Below are positions 1-11,189 of a DNA stretch of 64,000 nucleotides, one piece after another. Position 1 is the first letter of the stretch; each line of letters begins with the position of its first letter. This DNA comes from Heliopora coerulea (taxonomy: Eukaryota > Cnidaria > Anthozoa > Scleralcyonacea > Helioporidae). Location: the NCBI GenBank assembly GCA_030142905.1, contig JASJOG010000029.1, positions 1,176,001 to 1,240,000 on the forward strand, given 5' to 3'. The translations under genes were made by a program, and so were the position numbers. The notes beneath the pieces are model-generated. The model did not search any database and had not been told where the DNA came from. It saw only the letters and a program-made list of their open reading frames with translations.

Positions 1-70
1 TGTTAACGCGAAGTTTGATATGCAAGCCAGTTCGGTTAACCGGGCTGGCTTGCTCCATATATGATCATCC
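1..70. repeat. Palindromic end of a dispersed repeat
   Basis: Positions 22-53 form a hairpin: GCAAGCCAG pairs with CTGGCTTGC around a core that is itself nearly palindromic (CGGTTAACCG). A related stretch rich in CCGGG/AACCGGG words next to the phrase TTTATATG occurs near 35.75-35.81 kb. This looks like the end of a MITE-like element cut by the window edge. No coding potential is seen. Confidence 0.4.
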
Positions 71-3000
71 CTTAATATGCTGGGTATTTTTCTTTGTTCT
101 AGGATTATGGTTTCCCCCTAGTGAATCACTAACCGATCACTAGTTAGCCTAGAGATGCTCTATGGACTACTACTTCTATAAATCTTCTTGAATGAAGATT
201 GAATAAATTACAAACGTATGTCGCATGTCTCTTTACAGGTATTATAATAGAAGATTATTTTAAATTTGTTACATAACCGGTATGTCATAGCCAAATGTAC
301 GAAAGAAATTAGACGCGCGCTTAGATAGGAAACTCAAGCTTACATAAGGCATGAATGAAAACTGTAAAGAAACCGAAGGAAACGGTGGTTTGGTATTAAT
401 ATAAATTAAACATCATGAATCATCTAGCCATAGTAAGGCATGTCTAAAGTAAACCGCTGCTTATTTCTCTCCTGTAAAAGATCCCATGAAAAACTGCATA
501 ATAATTTTACATTTTGGGTCGAGGGATTTAATCAACTGGATATTATAAATGGATTCTGATCAAGTTTCTTTCGCAAATCAAACGCTCATGATATAGCGTT
601 TACCTGTCGAAATCCGTAACAGGGAATCTCGTCTGAACCGTAATAAATTTATAAAATATCAACATTTAAATAATTTAATTGCTTACCTTATAAACCATCA
701 AGCGACCTAAGAGAAAGTAAATGAACAGTTTTTAATCTTCATGTCGGCAATACAATTTCAGGAAATCTCAAGACAATTATATGAGACAATGAACAACTGA
801 CGCGTTGGCAGCAGAATCAGTCTTCAATATTATGTTACTGTGGTGAATGCCGAGTGATTTTATTCAAGAGAAAAGACCCTGCCGGTAAATGGTTATAACT
901 ATCTCAATGAACTCGTTCCCAGCAGGATCATTCCTCAACTATTTAACTTTGGCGGTTGACTTACGATTTAACTTGTGACAGGGAAAGATCCTGCCGGAAA
1001 ATATGTATCGACAGATATGCCATCAACTACCTTATAATTTTCTTTGCCCTAATTTGGCTCACAATAGCCCTTTTCTTAATCATTCCTATGAATAAACTCT
1101 GGTACTTTAGGACTCTTTTAGTGTTGCTGTAATAGTCGGATCAATTATACAACAGATTTTACTATCTCTCTCTTCCAGCACCTATAGGTGGGGAGAGCCC
1201 CGAAGCACGACGAATAGTACTTGGGTGCGCTAGTTATGGTGGTGGTTCAACGAGTGCATGTTTTATAAAACAATAAGAACATTTATGCGACTGATTTGTG
1301 GCGCTGACTTACGTATTAAGTGAAAACACTCGCTTAATCATTCAAAAACAGGTTTATCCCTTAAGGTCCATTTACATGATACCTATGCCGCATATGATTG
1401 TTCATCCTTGTGTATGTATTGTTGTCGTAAAAGTACAGTTACTGCTTACGATTCGCTCGCTAATGTAACATTATGCTCTGAAGACGCAAGTGACTTAATC
1501 GTATACGTCACAGCGTGAAGTTGTAAACGACCATCGTATTGTGTATTTGTGACCTTGAAGCCCTTTAAGTTTGCCTAGTCGAACACAATATGAGGTTTCA
1601 TACTGGTAAAAAAGGGTTTAGACTGACAGGGTCCTAAATAATGCGTGTCTTTGAAGTTATTTCAGTTGAAAAAATGGCCCTGGTGTCGAATGTTGCTTCT
1701 CGGCTTGAGTGTTTAAATAGGAACCGGGAGGGAGCGATCGCCGGGATGCAACATCATGAGGACATCATCTGGAAAGTATCTTGTTCATCTTTACAAGGTC
1801 TCGTTCGTGTGGATCAATTTTAAAAAGGACGTTTACGTTCCTTGCCGCCTAACTATGATCCCGTTTTGCTGCACTGGGGTCTACGAGTAAGTGACCAAGT
1901 TTTCGTCATGATAAAGCTCCATCCCGCCTATATCGTTGTAATATTATGCGAGATATTATGCGAGATATTATGTCGAGGTGCAAAACTTGAATAGAGTCGT
2001 CTGGTGCTTTTTTCCCATGTGAAATTGCCTCGAATGAAAGGATGAATCCGTTTAAATCCGCCTTGTATACATATGCACTCTAAATAGTTTAGATAATAGC
2101 ACTGTCAATAGTTTTGGTAGATTTGTCTAATTTAAACTTCCGAGAAGGTTCCTCGTTGATGGAAATTCATTAAATGCCAGATATTCGAGTGTTCAACAGA
2201 GCACTGAGTTTACATTCTGTGTTGAAAGACTTTGATTCATGAAACCTTCAAATTTTGTTTTGGCATTGAATGACAAATGCTACGAAGTGTGGACGTCGTC
2301 ATTATATCTTTGTTCTCGCCAACAAGAAAATTCCTGCAAATTAAGAAACAGATTACTTAGATGATATAAGTCTGGGTTTACGAAGAATTCCCGTTGGAGA
2401 TATCTCGTGATTACTTGACGGAAAGTATAGATCCAGCCCGTCGAGCTATTTACTTTCATACCGTTTAACCAGGCTGAAATTGCATCAAGCAATACGCGGG
2501 TTCATCAGTCGAAGCGGCACATACGCTTGAGCTTCGCTCTTGTCACGTTAACTCTATGGCTAGAACGTCTCACCCAATATTAGGTTACAGATTCGCTTCC
2601 CGTCTGCAACTCCGGAATATATTTACGAGGATTTTGGTCATAACAACTGTTCGTACATCATGTGTCAAACTTAGTGTTAGCTCAGCATTGCAATGTACAA
2701 CATTCATAACGTCACTTCTGAAGTATCTACAATATCTTGCATGGTAGCCGCATATGCATATCCCTCAGTCGAATCGTGAACAGATTTGTAATCCTCGCTA
2801 TCTCTCTTATAGTAGCTCTGTCACAGTCACCAGAGTCTCCCACCAGTCATGAAAAGGTTACCGGATTGATACCCGGAATCAGAAACATTTTCTGACGATT
2901 TGATTTTGACGAGCGCTACATATTGATAGCCGAAACTTCAAGCTCGCACAAGTTCAACGTTAATGAACGATACAAACGACGTGAAAATGTTCCTCAAGTG

Positions 3001-4516
3001 GCCAGGAGAGTTATTTTGAAATTTGGTTTTGGCTGAATTTATATTAAAATACGTACCTTCGAAGTTAGTCCTCGCTATTCCAGGATGAAGAAAATTCAAT
3101 CGAATTTAGTACCGAATTCTTGTATATAATGCATATAACGGAAGTAGATGCAACCGATTTCCAGGTAAAAAGTTTATTACTAAAAACAATTATAAACTAT
3201 CTCGTCAATATTTTGTTTAAATCTTTCTGTTCTGACCCGCGTGTAAATGCAAAATAAAGGACGAAAGCTGTTTCTATGTATGTATTGGTTATGCTTTCAA
3301 GTACAATTTATTCGGCAAGGGTTCAACGTTTAATGATGCTTAGATGCTGGGTTGAACGATTTATTGTGAACATACGTCAGGAAGGGATCTGTTCCTGCAT
3401 CGATAATATTGGAATTGTCTTCTTGTTGTATAACATTGGCAATACTTGACGAGGAAAACACGAATGCGTTTACCATTGGTAACAATTGTCCTATCTTACA
3501 GCCAGATTAAAAAGGAATGCAGATTCAACTCCATGAAATGTATATGATAAAAGCTGATGAAGCAAAACAGGCAAAAATTGCCATTTCAATCAAAGTAATC
3601 TTCACTAAGTGAATGTAATCCTGTTACCATGACTATTAGTGAAGTTTTAATCTTATCTGTCATTCTTCATTTGCCTGCTTCGTTTCACTGTTTCCCGACG
3701 TTTTTGATGTGTGTTGATTCTATCTACTGTGTTTCTCCGGAATCGGATTTCATGTTTGGAAGAACATTGAATCTTGTTTCTCAATAGAGAAAATCATTTC
3801 TTAACTTTGTATAATCCAAACAAAATTAGCTTAAAAGCATCGCCTAATTGATATATCTTACATTTGAGTGATTTCATGGATTTTAATCGAGTTCAAAATT
3901 ATTCGTATTACGTACATATGATGCATAGTTAATATCTTGACCATTACCAGGAAAAGCGCTTTTGTCTTTGTTCGTAGAAACATGTTGTTATTAAGATATT
4001 GCCGTTTTTCCAGGAAAAATATTGGATTTCCAATATTGCTTTTCCAAGAACTGTCTCTCTTTCTCTAGGAATTGCTGAACTTTGAAAAATCATGCTGTTC
4101 TTCCAGGAACCTCAACTCTAGGAAACTAATTTCATTTGTAACAAGTCTGATCCCGTCAGGTCTTACAACTAGGACATCTATTCTTATTGATAAGGAGTGG
4201 AATTTAGGTCGAACAGGTGGCCAAGCCGAATTCCCAACAAAGTTTTGATCGATGCCGTACATAAAACAATTTAAATCAAGAGAAAAATTAAAAGAGCGAA
4301 AGATACCATAAAGCTATACACGAAATAAATAATAAATCAATAATTGACGTTGGTTTTCACAAACTACAGCATTTCTCGATGTCTCGCAAAAAATCATTTA
4401 CCGCTGACAAAAACAGATAGAAATAATTTACATGTAATCTTGGCACTGACCAATCACTTATTGACCATTATCCATTAATTGTTAAACTTCATCCCCACAT
4501 GATTAGTCCTTACCTA
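71..4516. other. Intergenic DNA with no recognisable gene
   Basis: AT-rich sequence with only short spurious open frames (65 codons or fewer) and no known motif. The one local structure is a triple tandem of the 12-mer ATATTATGCGAG at 1941-1976, the third unit being imperfect. Between about 3945 and 4135 the words TTCCAGGAA and TTCCAAGAA recur several times, which may be an old degenerate repeat. Nothing else can be supported. Confidence 0.5.
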
Positions 4517-4590
4517 TTTTACCCTGATAAACGCTAAACGATTTTACTAGCTTGTGGACATGTCTTACCACTCCTGCCCTGAAGGGTTAA
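4517..4590. repeat. Short dispersed repeat, AACCCTTTC family
   Basis: A roughly 75-bp unit containing the core AAACGATTTTACT and ending in AGGGTTAA. Relatives in this window share the layout ACCCT...core ATTTTACT/AGTAAAAT...AGGGTTAA and lie near 6.48, 13.33 and 45.33 kb. The ends resemble short terminal inverted repeats (TTAACCCT/AGGGTTAA). It is probably a small non-autonomous DNA transposon, though a SINE fragment is not excluded. Confidence 0.5.
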
Positions 4591-6481
4591 GAGAAACAAA
4601 AGTGACGGGAAATTAAAAAAAACACAATTAGACCTGCTTCGAGAATAAATTTTGACAGTATAATTATCTTAACAATTTCTCGGTAACTTTATAAATGTAA
4701 CACGAGCGCTTTTAAGCGTACTCATCGCTTTTGTTTATTGTCAACGTTTTGCGTCGGTAGAGCGTTTGTGGGTGTACCATCAAATCGAATTTCCAGCTCA
4801 TCTCCGTGGTCCTTTGTTGGCCTTTTGCTCAGCATAAAATATTGCCAAATATGAAGATGAGAAGCAGGGTGCAGTTTGACAGCTATATACCTTGAGACAT
4901 TAGTGGATATTTTTATTTTAATTACTCATCGGTCTCTCATTTCCATGCGAAATCATTGAAACATTACAATGACTCAGTTACGACTTATCATTAGATTTTG
5001 AAATAATGTTTTATAGCGGAGTACAGTAATTTATAAGCAACGTGAAAATTCAAAACATGACGTGCATGTACTGTCCCTTATTATTAAATTTTACTAACAT
5101 GAAAATGATTTGTTAGGTATACCAAGTGACTTATTCTGAAACCAAGGGAGGCTACAGAGGCCTGTCGCCTGCAACTCTAAATTCACTAGTCCTATTTCCA
5201 CCAAATATCTACAAGAATGTATTTCGCATGGTTGCATAATAATACCATTTTAACATCATTTAAGTTATTTTAATGGCAGTAATAATTTGCTATCTATATT
5301 TTCGAGTTGTTTTAAAGAGTAAGCACAAAACTTTAACAATATATTATAAAATAAAACACTGATTTGCACTGACCTGATTTCCAAAATTATGAAACCCAAA
5401 TTAAGCGCATTTCAAACATTTTAAAATACAGTATATGACGGTTTTAGTGGTGGATGGATCTTACATCTCCTCTTGGATATAAGACTTATAGATAGACATA
5501 TATTGGACTTTTAATACATGAAGTAATATTTGAAGTTTAAACGTAGGAGAAAATCGAAAGCTTTCAAGACTAATGTAATAGAATTAAATACAAAATTTTT
5601 TTGTTCAAATATTTTCCCTAAGAAGGTATTCAACCCTAACAACCCCCACTGAATCAGCATATCGGTCTGTTAGAGGCTTTGTTTTAAGATATCAGTAAAT
5701 CCCAATACTGCTCATGATATCCTTGGAAGGATCATGAGTGAGTATAAATAAATTGAAAATAGCTCCATTTGTCTTTAAAATAACTGCAGTTGCAGTCTAT
5801 AGTAAAAGTCACTGTGTACATATTAACATAACTGAACTTGAGCGGAAGCAAATTCTAATCATGATTTTCATGAAAAATACTGATTTCTCTTGCATATTAC
5901 TTGAAAAAACATGTTCCCTCATTATACTTATTTGGGGACAGTCCCAAGCTTCGCGGGGGAGCGCTACCGTGCCTGTATATTTTTTATCGTTGCATTTTCT
6001 CTTGACGATATACACCCTGGAAATTTCCTAATCTTCCATCAAGAAAACCATACTTTGAAGGAACATTGGGTGGATTATCAGTTACAGATAACCAAGTGAG
6101 TAATTAACGAGTTTGTAACTGGTTTACCGAATACAGTCTCAACCTAAAATGGCTTCCATCTGTGACATCTATAGGATTTCATAGTATGAATATCTCTCAA
6201 AAGATCTATTGCTTTTTATTAAACTTTTTCTGCAAAACTTGAGATAATTCTCAAATTACAGGGGTGAACAAAGATAGATTGACATCGTTAAGGAATTGTT
6301 TTGATCAGCAAATCATCAAAACTTTGCTGAATACAATACAGCGCGTCCTTATTTCGTTCAATATCGCTCAACATTTGTTGGCAACCGATATTGATCGAAA
6401 AAGGATGAGCCAATTAGGTTGAAATAGTTTCTGCTTCCTTACAAATGCTACAACAAATGCCAATTAAAATTTACCCAGTGT

Positions 6482-6580
6482 TTTAACCCTTTCCGGTCTA
6501 AGACGTCTTCCCTGACGGGCAAAATCTTTTGGCTTTAACCAGAGTGAAATCGAAAAGTCGGATACGGACCCGAAAGAATA
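6482..6580. repeat. Short dispersed repeat, AACCCTTTC family
   Basis: Begins TTTAACCCTTTCCGGTC, contains GCAAAATCTTTTGGC and AACCAGAGTGAAATCG, and ends near CGGACCCGAAAG. It is a diverged copy of the unit at 13,333-13,433: both show accct-agtcg-AAAATCTT-tgg-AGAGT-AAGTCGG in the same order. Confidence 0.5.
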
Positions 6581-8000
6581 AATAAAACTATTTTGAATAG
6601 AAATACTCGTGTCTGCTTACTGAACGCCAAAACATGTCGTTAGCCACCGACAGAAATAAAAACCAGTTACAAGGTTTATGATGAAGTCCAAAAGAAAAAC
6701 ACATCTCACAGAAATGAATAGCTGCTCTACGTTAAAGTGTTTGCTTGCTCTGGGTAACGAATTTGATGGACCATAGCAAGTCCTACAACTTCTATCCAAC
6801 TAAAGAGTTTAAAAATAGCTTACAACCCTAAGATTTGCTCATTGTTGGATCAAAGAAACAGATAATACCAAAATTCACATAATGGCACAGCCATATTTAC
6901 AACATACCTTGAGTTTTAATCTCAGTATCTTTAGACCATCACGACGAAGTCTTTAGCTTAAAAATATTAAGACATGAAAATATGTGGAACAGCTATAGCA
7001 AGGACACTGAACGGATATTTAATTCCACCCTGTAATAGTGAAAGGAGCTCACACTGGTCTTGGAATTTATATTTAATTATATATTGTGAAATCTAAATCA
7101 CGGTTATGTAACTTTTATTTTAGTTATCATGCGAAACCAAAAAAGAAAGCAGGTATTACATTTCACCTTAGTAATCAATCAAATTGAAAATAATTGACTA
7201 GACAAATCTCAAGTTTAAACAGATTATTAACATATGAGAACTTATGCTTCTCATTCTCAGTATAAAGTGTAGCATGTACAATATAAGAAAATCATGACCA
7301 AATACGAATCTAATCATTCATTGTTATTGGAGTCCACACAATGAATGTAAACTTATTAAGCCCAGTTGGAACCACCAACGATTGTGGTGTCGTGACAATC
7401 ACTCCTAACGTCGAGCAGGGAAATCTCCAGACTTGATCGTAAGATGGCTAGTTAACTAAAGTTCTTGAAATGTTTAATGAGGAGAAAGTACTGGATCTGC
7501 ATCAACATATTATCATCTAAATATCTGCTCATAATGGTATTAAATCGATGATCCTTGTTAAAAAGTTGAAAGAGGATTTTGTACGATTTTAAAAGAGATG
7601 GAAGGCAAGTCGAAAGCTTAGTGGTAGGCCTTAGTATTTTACGAGATTGGTTTTGTAAGATAGAGCCATTCTTCTGTTTTGTAACCAACAAATTTTCAAA
7701 CGACAAAATTTGTAATTTGACGTACATTTGAACTTTCCAATTAAAACGTAACCTTTTAACAAAATTGATCTCCTGATATTATAAGATCGGAGCCAAAATT
7801 ACACCTTAATCAACTAGTTTTTTAATCTGTCTACTCTTACTTCTTGCAATGGCTCCATCCACATTAATGATCATATAAATTTTCAATCACTGGCTTATTT
7901 GTTACCGATACAGTAATGCAGTTAATCTTTCATAAATTATTTGAGAAAATTTGCTCTACATTTCTCCGTAAAAACCTTGACCAGCCGACAACTTCAAAAA
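6581..8000. other. Intergenic DNA with no recognisable gene
   Basis: AT-rich sequence with no frame above 91 codons and no recognisable domain. It ends at the left arm of the first Penelope-like element. Confidence 0.5.
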
Positions 8001-8081
8001 ATATAAGAGAAAGCAAATTTCGAAAAAGAAGGCCATCTTTTAACTTAAGATTTAAGTTAACGAAAGATGAAAACTGTGAAA

Positions 8082-8125
8082 TGGTGATATTTCGATTTTA
8101 TTGCAAAATCATCTTCAGACCAAAT
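8082..8125 (-). ncRNA. Hammerhead ribozyme-like motif, left arm of element A
   Basis: On the minus strand the sequence reads GGT-CTGAAGA, then a 6-bp hairpin GATTTT/AAAATC with loop GCAAT, then GAAA, then TATC followed by ACC. CUGANGA and GAAA are the two conserved hammerhead core boxes, the hairpin is stem II, and GGT/ACC closes stem I next to the expected cleavage point after UC. Stem III is minimal, as is known for hammerheads of Penelope-like elements. Activity is inferred only. Confidence 0.7.
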
Positions 8126-8312
8126 GAACTAGCATAAGCGGACCTAACGTTTATATATACAAGGGAAAAGTGATTACATCATTGATGAAGAATTGAGGGA
8201 ACGCCTACTCTATTTACAATGATTGATTGTGTCAGTTAGTGACAAGTGTTGACGCCTCAGGATGAAAAGATGTCGATAAATAAATTATGCATAAACTAAT
8301 GCATAAACTAAA

Positions 8313-9464
8313 ACCGTTTTTTCTTTCAATAATGAATTATATGAGCAGACTGACGGTGATTCGATGGAATCTTCTCTCGGTCCCGTGTTAGCTAACATTA
8401 CACTAACAGAATTTGAACGCGTTGTCATCACCGACCTTATTCGTTGTGGATTCATTAAATTTTATAAACGATATGATGATGATACACTTGTTCTGTTAAA
8501 ACCTTCCGATATTCCAAAAGTTTTATTAAAGTTCAATGAATTTGATCCTAACTTAAAATTTATAGTTGACACATTTCCAGACTGCATCATCCATTTCCTT
8601 GACATCAAAATTTTGGCCAATGGTACTGATGTTTATCGCAAAGAAACACACGGCCAATACACACATTTTTCCAGTTTTGAACCGTTCCCGCGTAAAATCG
8701 CATGGATTAAATCTCTGTTTCATCGCGCTTTTAAAATATCTAGCACGAAGAAACTCTTTAATGACCAAATTGCTAAAATCAAAACTTTCATGTCCTGGAA
8801 CGGATATCCTAAAAATGTTAGTAAATTCCTTATTAAAATGCTTCGACGCAAACATAAAGCTGATGGTTCTGGCACTCAAAACATGGCTGATGATGATAAC
8901 ATACCTAAAGTTTGGATCCGAATCCCATATTTGGGAAGTCACGGAGAAAATCTTTTGAATTCCTGTTTAAAGAAAATCCGTCGTTGTTTGAAACAACCTG
9001 TCAAGTTTATTGTCTTATACAACACTAAAAAGGTCTCATATTGTATTTCCAACAAAGACAAAATTCCAGATTTGTCTAGAAACAATGTCATTTACCAGAT
9101 TACATGCCTTGGTTGTTCCAAATCTTACATTGGAAAGACCGACCGTTGTTTACAAAAACGTCTATCTGAACATGCCACTCAACACAACACAAGTGCAGTT
9201 GCACAACACTTTCTTCAATGTGAAGACGCACATTTCATTGTTAACCTATGCAAACAATATGACAGACTAAACGATATTCGTTTTCCTTTTGACGCTACTT
9301 CATCCATGCACAATCTCATTTTTAACAACTATAAGATCCTTTACTCTAATTATTCTACTAATCCTAACCAACTTTCATTTATGGAAGCTCTACATATTAA
9401 GTATCTTAAACCGCAATTAAACTCTGGTCTTAAAGCCAGCAAAGAACTCTCACTCTTTAATTAG
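8313..9464 (+). CDS. Penelope-like reverse transcriptase (C-terminal half) with GIY-YIG endonuclease
   Basis: An open frame runs from the end of the left inverted arm to a stop at 9462-9464, with a first ATG at 8364 (366 codons). What is seen: YEQTDG then SSLGPVLANI (RT motif B), YDDDT at the catalytic palm (the family's Y-x-DD box), FLDIKI further on, and near residues 245-300 a GIY-YIG module with NNVIYQITC, SYIGKT and an arginine-rich helix QKRLSEH. The earlier RT motifs (fingers and the first catalytic aspartate) are missing, so the protein cannot be active alone. In the family, RT copies the element RNA and GIY-YIG nicks the target. The real start is unknown; the coding region is simply truncated at the arm. 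Confidence 0.9.
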   Translation, partial: TVFSFNNELYEQTDGDSMESSLGPVLANITLTEFERVVITDLIRCGFIKFYKRYDDDTLVLLKPSDIPKVLLKFNEFDPNLKFIVDTFPDCIIHFLDIKILANGTDVYRKETHGQYTHFSSFEPFPRKIAWIKSLFHRAFKISSTKKLFNDQIAKIKTFMSWNGYPKNVSKFLIKMLRRKHKADGSGTQNMADDDNIPKVWIRIPYLGSHGENLLNSCLKKIRRCLKQPVKFIVLYNTKKVSYCISNKDKIPDLSRNNVIYQITCLGCSKSYIGKTDRCLQKRLSEHATQHNTSAVAQHFLQCEDAHFIVNLCKQYDRLNDIRFPFDATSSMHNLIFNNYKILYSNYSTNPNQLSFMEALHIKYLKPQLNSGLKASKELSLFN

Positions 9465-9644
9465 TTCCTTATCGTTTATGAATAATTTATTTATCGACAT
9501 CTTTTCATCCTGAGGCGTCAACACTTGTCACTAACTGACACAATCAATCATTGTAAATAGAGTAGGCGTTCCCTCAATTCTTCATCAATGATGTAATCAC
9601 TTTTCCCATGAATATATAAACCTTAGGTCCGCTTATGTTAGTTC

Positions 9645-9690
9645 ACTTAGTCTGAAGATGATTTTGCAATAAAATCGAAATATCACCATT
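9645..9690 (+). ncRNA. Hammerhead ribozyme-like motif, right arm of element A
   Basis: The same motif as in the left arm: CTGAAGA at 9652-9658, stem II GATTTT/AAAATC, GAAA at 9677-9680. The base before CTGAAGA is AGT instead of GGT, so the last stem I pairs with ACC are weakened relative to the left copy. Confidence 0.65.
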
Positions 9691-9770
9691 TCACAGTTTT
9701 CATCTTTCGTTAACTTAAATCTTAAGTTAAAAGATGGCCTTCTTTTTCGAAATTTGCTTTCTCTTATATT

Positions 9771-10300
9771 TCTCCGTAATGTGAACTAATTTATTTTTAA
9801 CCTACATCAGTCTCCCCACTCGCTAATGAATGTCGTCTGGGATAAACAATTTTAAAAGATTTGGGTGCCGTAGATTTGTGAGCTCCTTATGTTAGATATT
9901 TGATATCTTTTGACCATTTGGTACTTGTCTCAACAGGGCGTGTTCAGGATTGCTGGTTATTGGCACTCTTCTTGTATATCGGTGAAAGTGGCAAATTTAG
10001 TTATATACAACTGTGCTAGCTCCTGCGAGAAATTTCATCATCTGGGCGTTAAAAAAACAAGCAATTTCGTTCATGTGAGTTATGATTTAATTATATAATT
10101 TATGTCATTTAGAAACTGCATAAATATGTACAAACCCGAAAAATTGGTCTATTTTGCTTTATAAAAAGGGGCTTGCTATACTCTAACAAATAAAACCCCC
10201 TTTTCTCGCCACAAAGATTTAATTATATTCCATTTGTAAAATATTAGAGGAAATTATAGAGTTTCAAAAAGCAATACCAACCGACAATTTGAAAAAATAT
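9771..10300. other. Intergenic DNA
   Basis: No gene, RNA or repeat recognised. Short open frames only. Confidence 0.5.
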
Positions 10301-10304
10301 GAAA

Positions 10305-10440
10305 CAAAACATAATCCGAAATGAGTTTGTGATATTTCGATTTTATTACAAAATCATCGAAATATCACAAACTCATTCTCGTCTTGTTTCAATCCATATG
10401 TTGGATATTTCAAGATACTGATCTTCGGATTATGTTTTAT
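10305..10440. mobile_element. Collapsed Penelope end pair forming a palindrome
   Basis: Positions 10,321-10,341 and 10,356-10,376 are perfect 21-bp inverted repeats around the loop TTTATTACAAAATC. The arm carries GATATTTCGAT, the same words as the GAAA box of the hammerhead in element A. Outer words AAAACATAATCCGAA (about 10,306) and CTTCGGATTATGTTTT (about 10,424) are also inverted copies. It appears to be a head-to-head pair of Penelope termini from which the body is gone. Confidence 0.55.
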
Positions 10441-11055
10441 CTTATATTATAGAGTTTCTCTTGCCTTGATTGGTAGAAGTGACCTTATTACCTCGTTACA
10501 ATTACATAGCTCAAGGAAATCATAGGATTTTCAAAAGCCAGTCTGAACATGCTATAAATTGAGAATAAAAACCTTAGCAAAGTAAATAACTGGTATACGA
10601 GTAGTATTAATTTATCAATTAAAACACAATTTTGGTTATAATAACATATAGAGTTCCTTCCTTCGGTTATTCTTTATTTCATTTTATTAATAATTGAAAA
10701 AATTCTTCTAAAACAATTTGCCAACTGAATCATAGCGATTATCTCAAAATTACCTGAAACCTACAATATTCCCGACGATTACCAAAACTTATAGTCAAAA
10801 TTTCAAATCATTTGGAATCACCATTTCCTGCCATTATGCATTTATTTATGTGGAAGCTTATATTGTCGTATTTTTGCTGCGACGTTTTACACAACAGTTT
10901 ACTTTTTACAGTTGTAGATCAACAGAACATATTCAAATCTCAATTTAACGAGGAAGAAATTAACCCACCAACTTGAACTCACTTTCAAGGAAATAATTTA
11001 TTAGTATAGTACAAAATCAACGTTTAAATTAGAATTCAAATGAGAAGAAACCAAA

Positions 11056-11132
11056 GGCTCAGGTAGGAATTTATCACGAGATTTAAGAATTTTGCAATAT
11101 TCTTAAATCTCTTGATAAATTCTTACCTAAGC
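11056..11132. repeat. Long hairpin (34-bp inverted repeat, 8-nt loop)
   Basis: The arms 11,056-11,090 and 11,099-11,132 match at about 31 of 34 positions, with words GATTTAAGAAT and ATTCTTAAATC meeting at the loop. This is a MITE-sized fold-back or an intergenic hairpin RNA candidate. It is followed by a T/TG-rich tract to about 11,190. Confidence 0.65.
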
Positions 11133-11189
11133 TATTGTTTGTGTTTTTTGTTTGTTTTTTTTTTTTGTTTTTGTTTTCTTTTTTATTTG

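Larger units (their letters stand above)
8001..9770 (+). mobile_element. Penelope-like element A with inverted terminal arms
   Basis: A coding core is enclosed by two near-identical arms in opposite orientation, about 8001-8296 and 9472-9770. Reading the left arm backward gives the right arm with only scattered differences. The core holds the second half of a reverse transcriptase and a GIY-YIG endonuclease, the diagnostic pair for Penelope-like retroelements. The RT is cut off directly after the left arm, which is the usual 5' truncation in this group. Each arm carries a hammerhead-like fold, listed separately. Arm similarity and the intact frame suggest a fairly recent insertion. Confidence 0.9.

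Noticed and set aside
8553..9270. Open frames overlapping the Penelope coding region in other frames
   Set aside because: Shadows of the RT/GIY-YIG frame; no independent motif.
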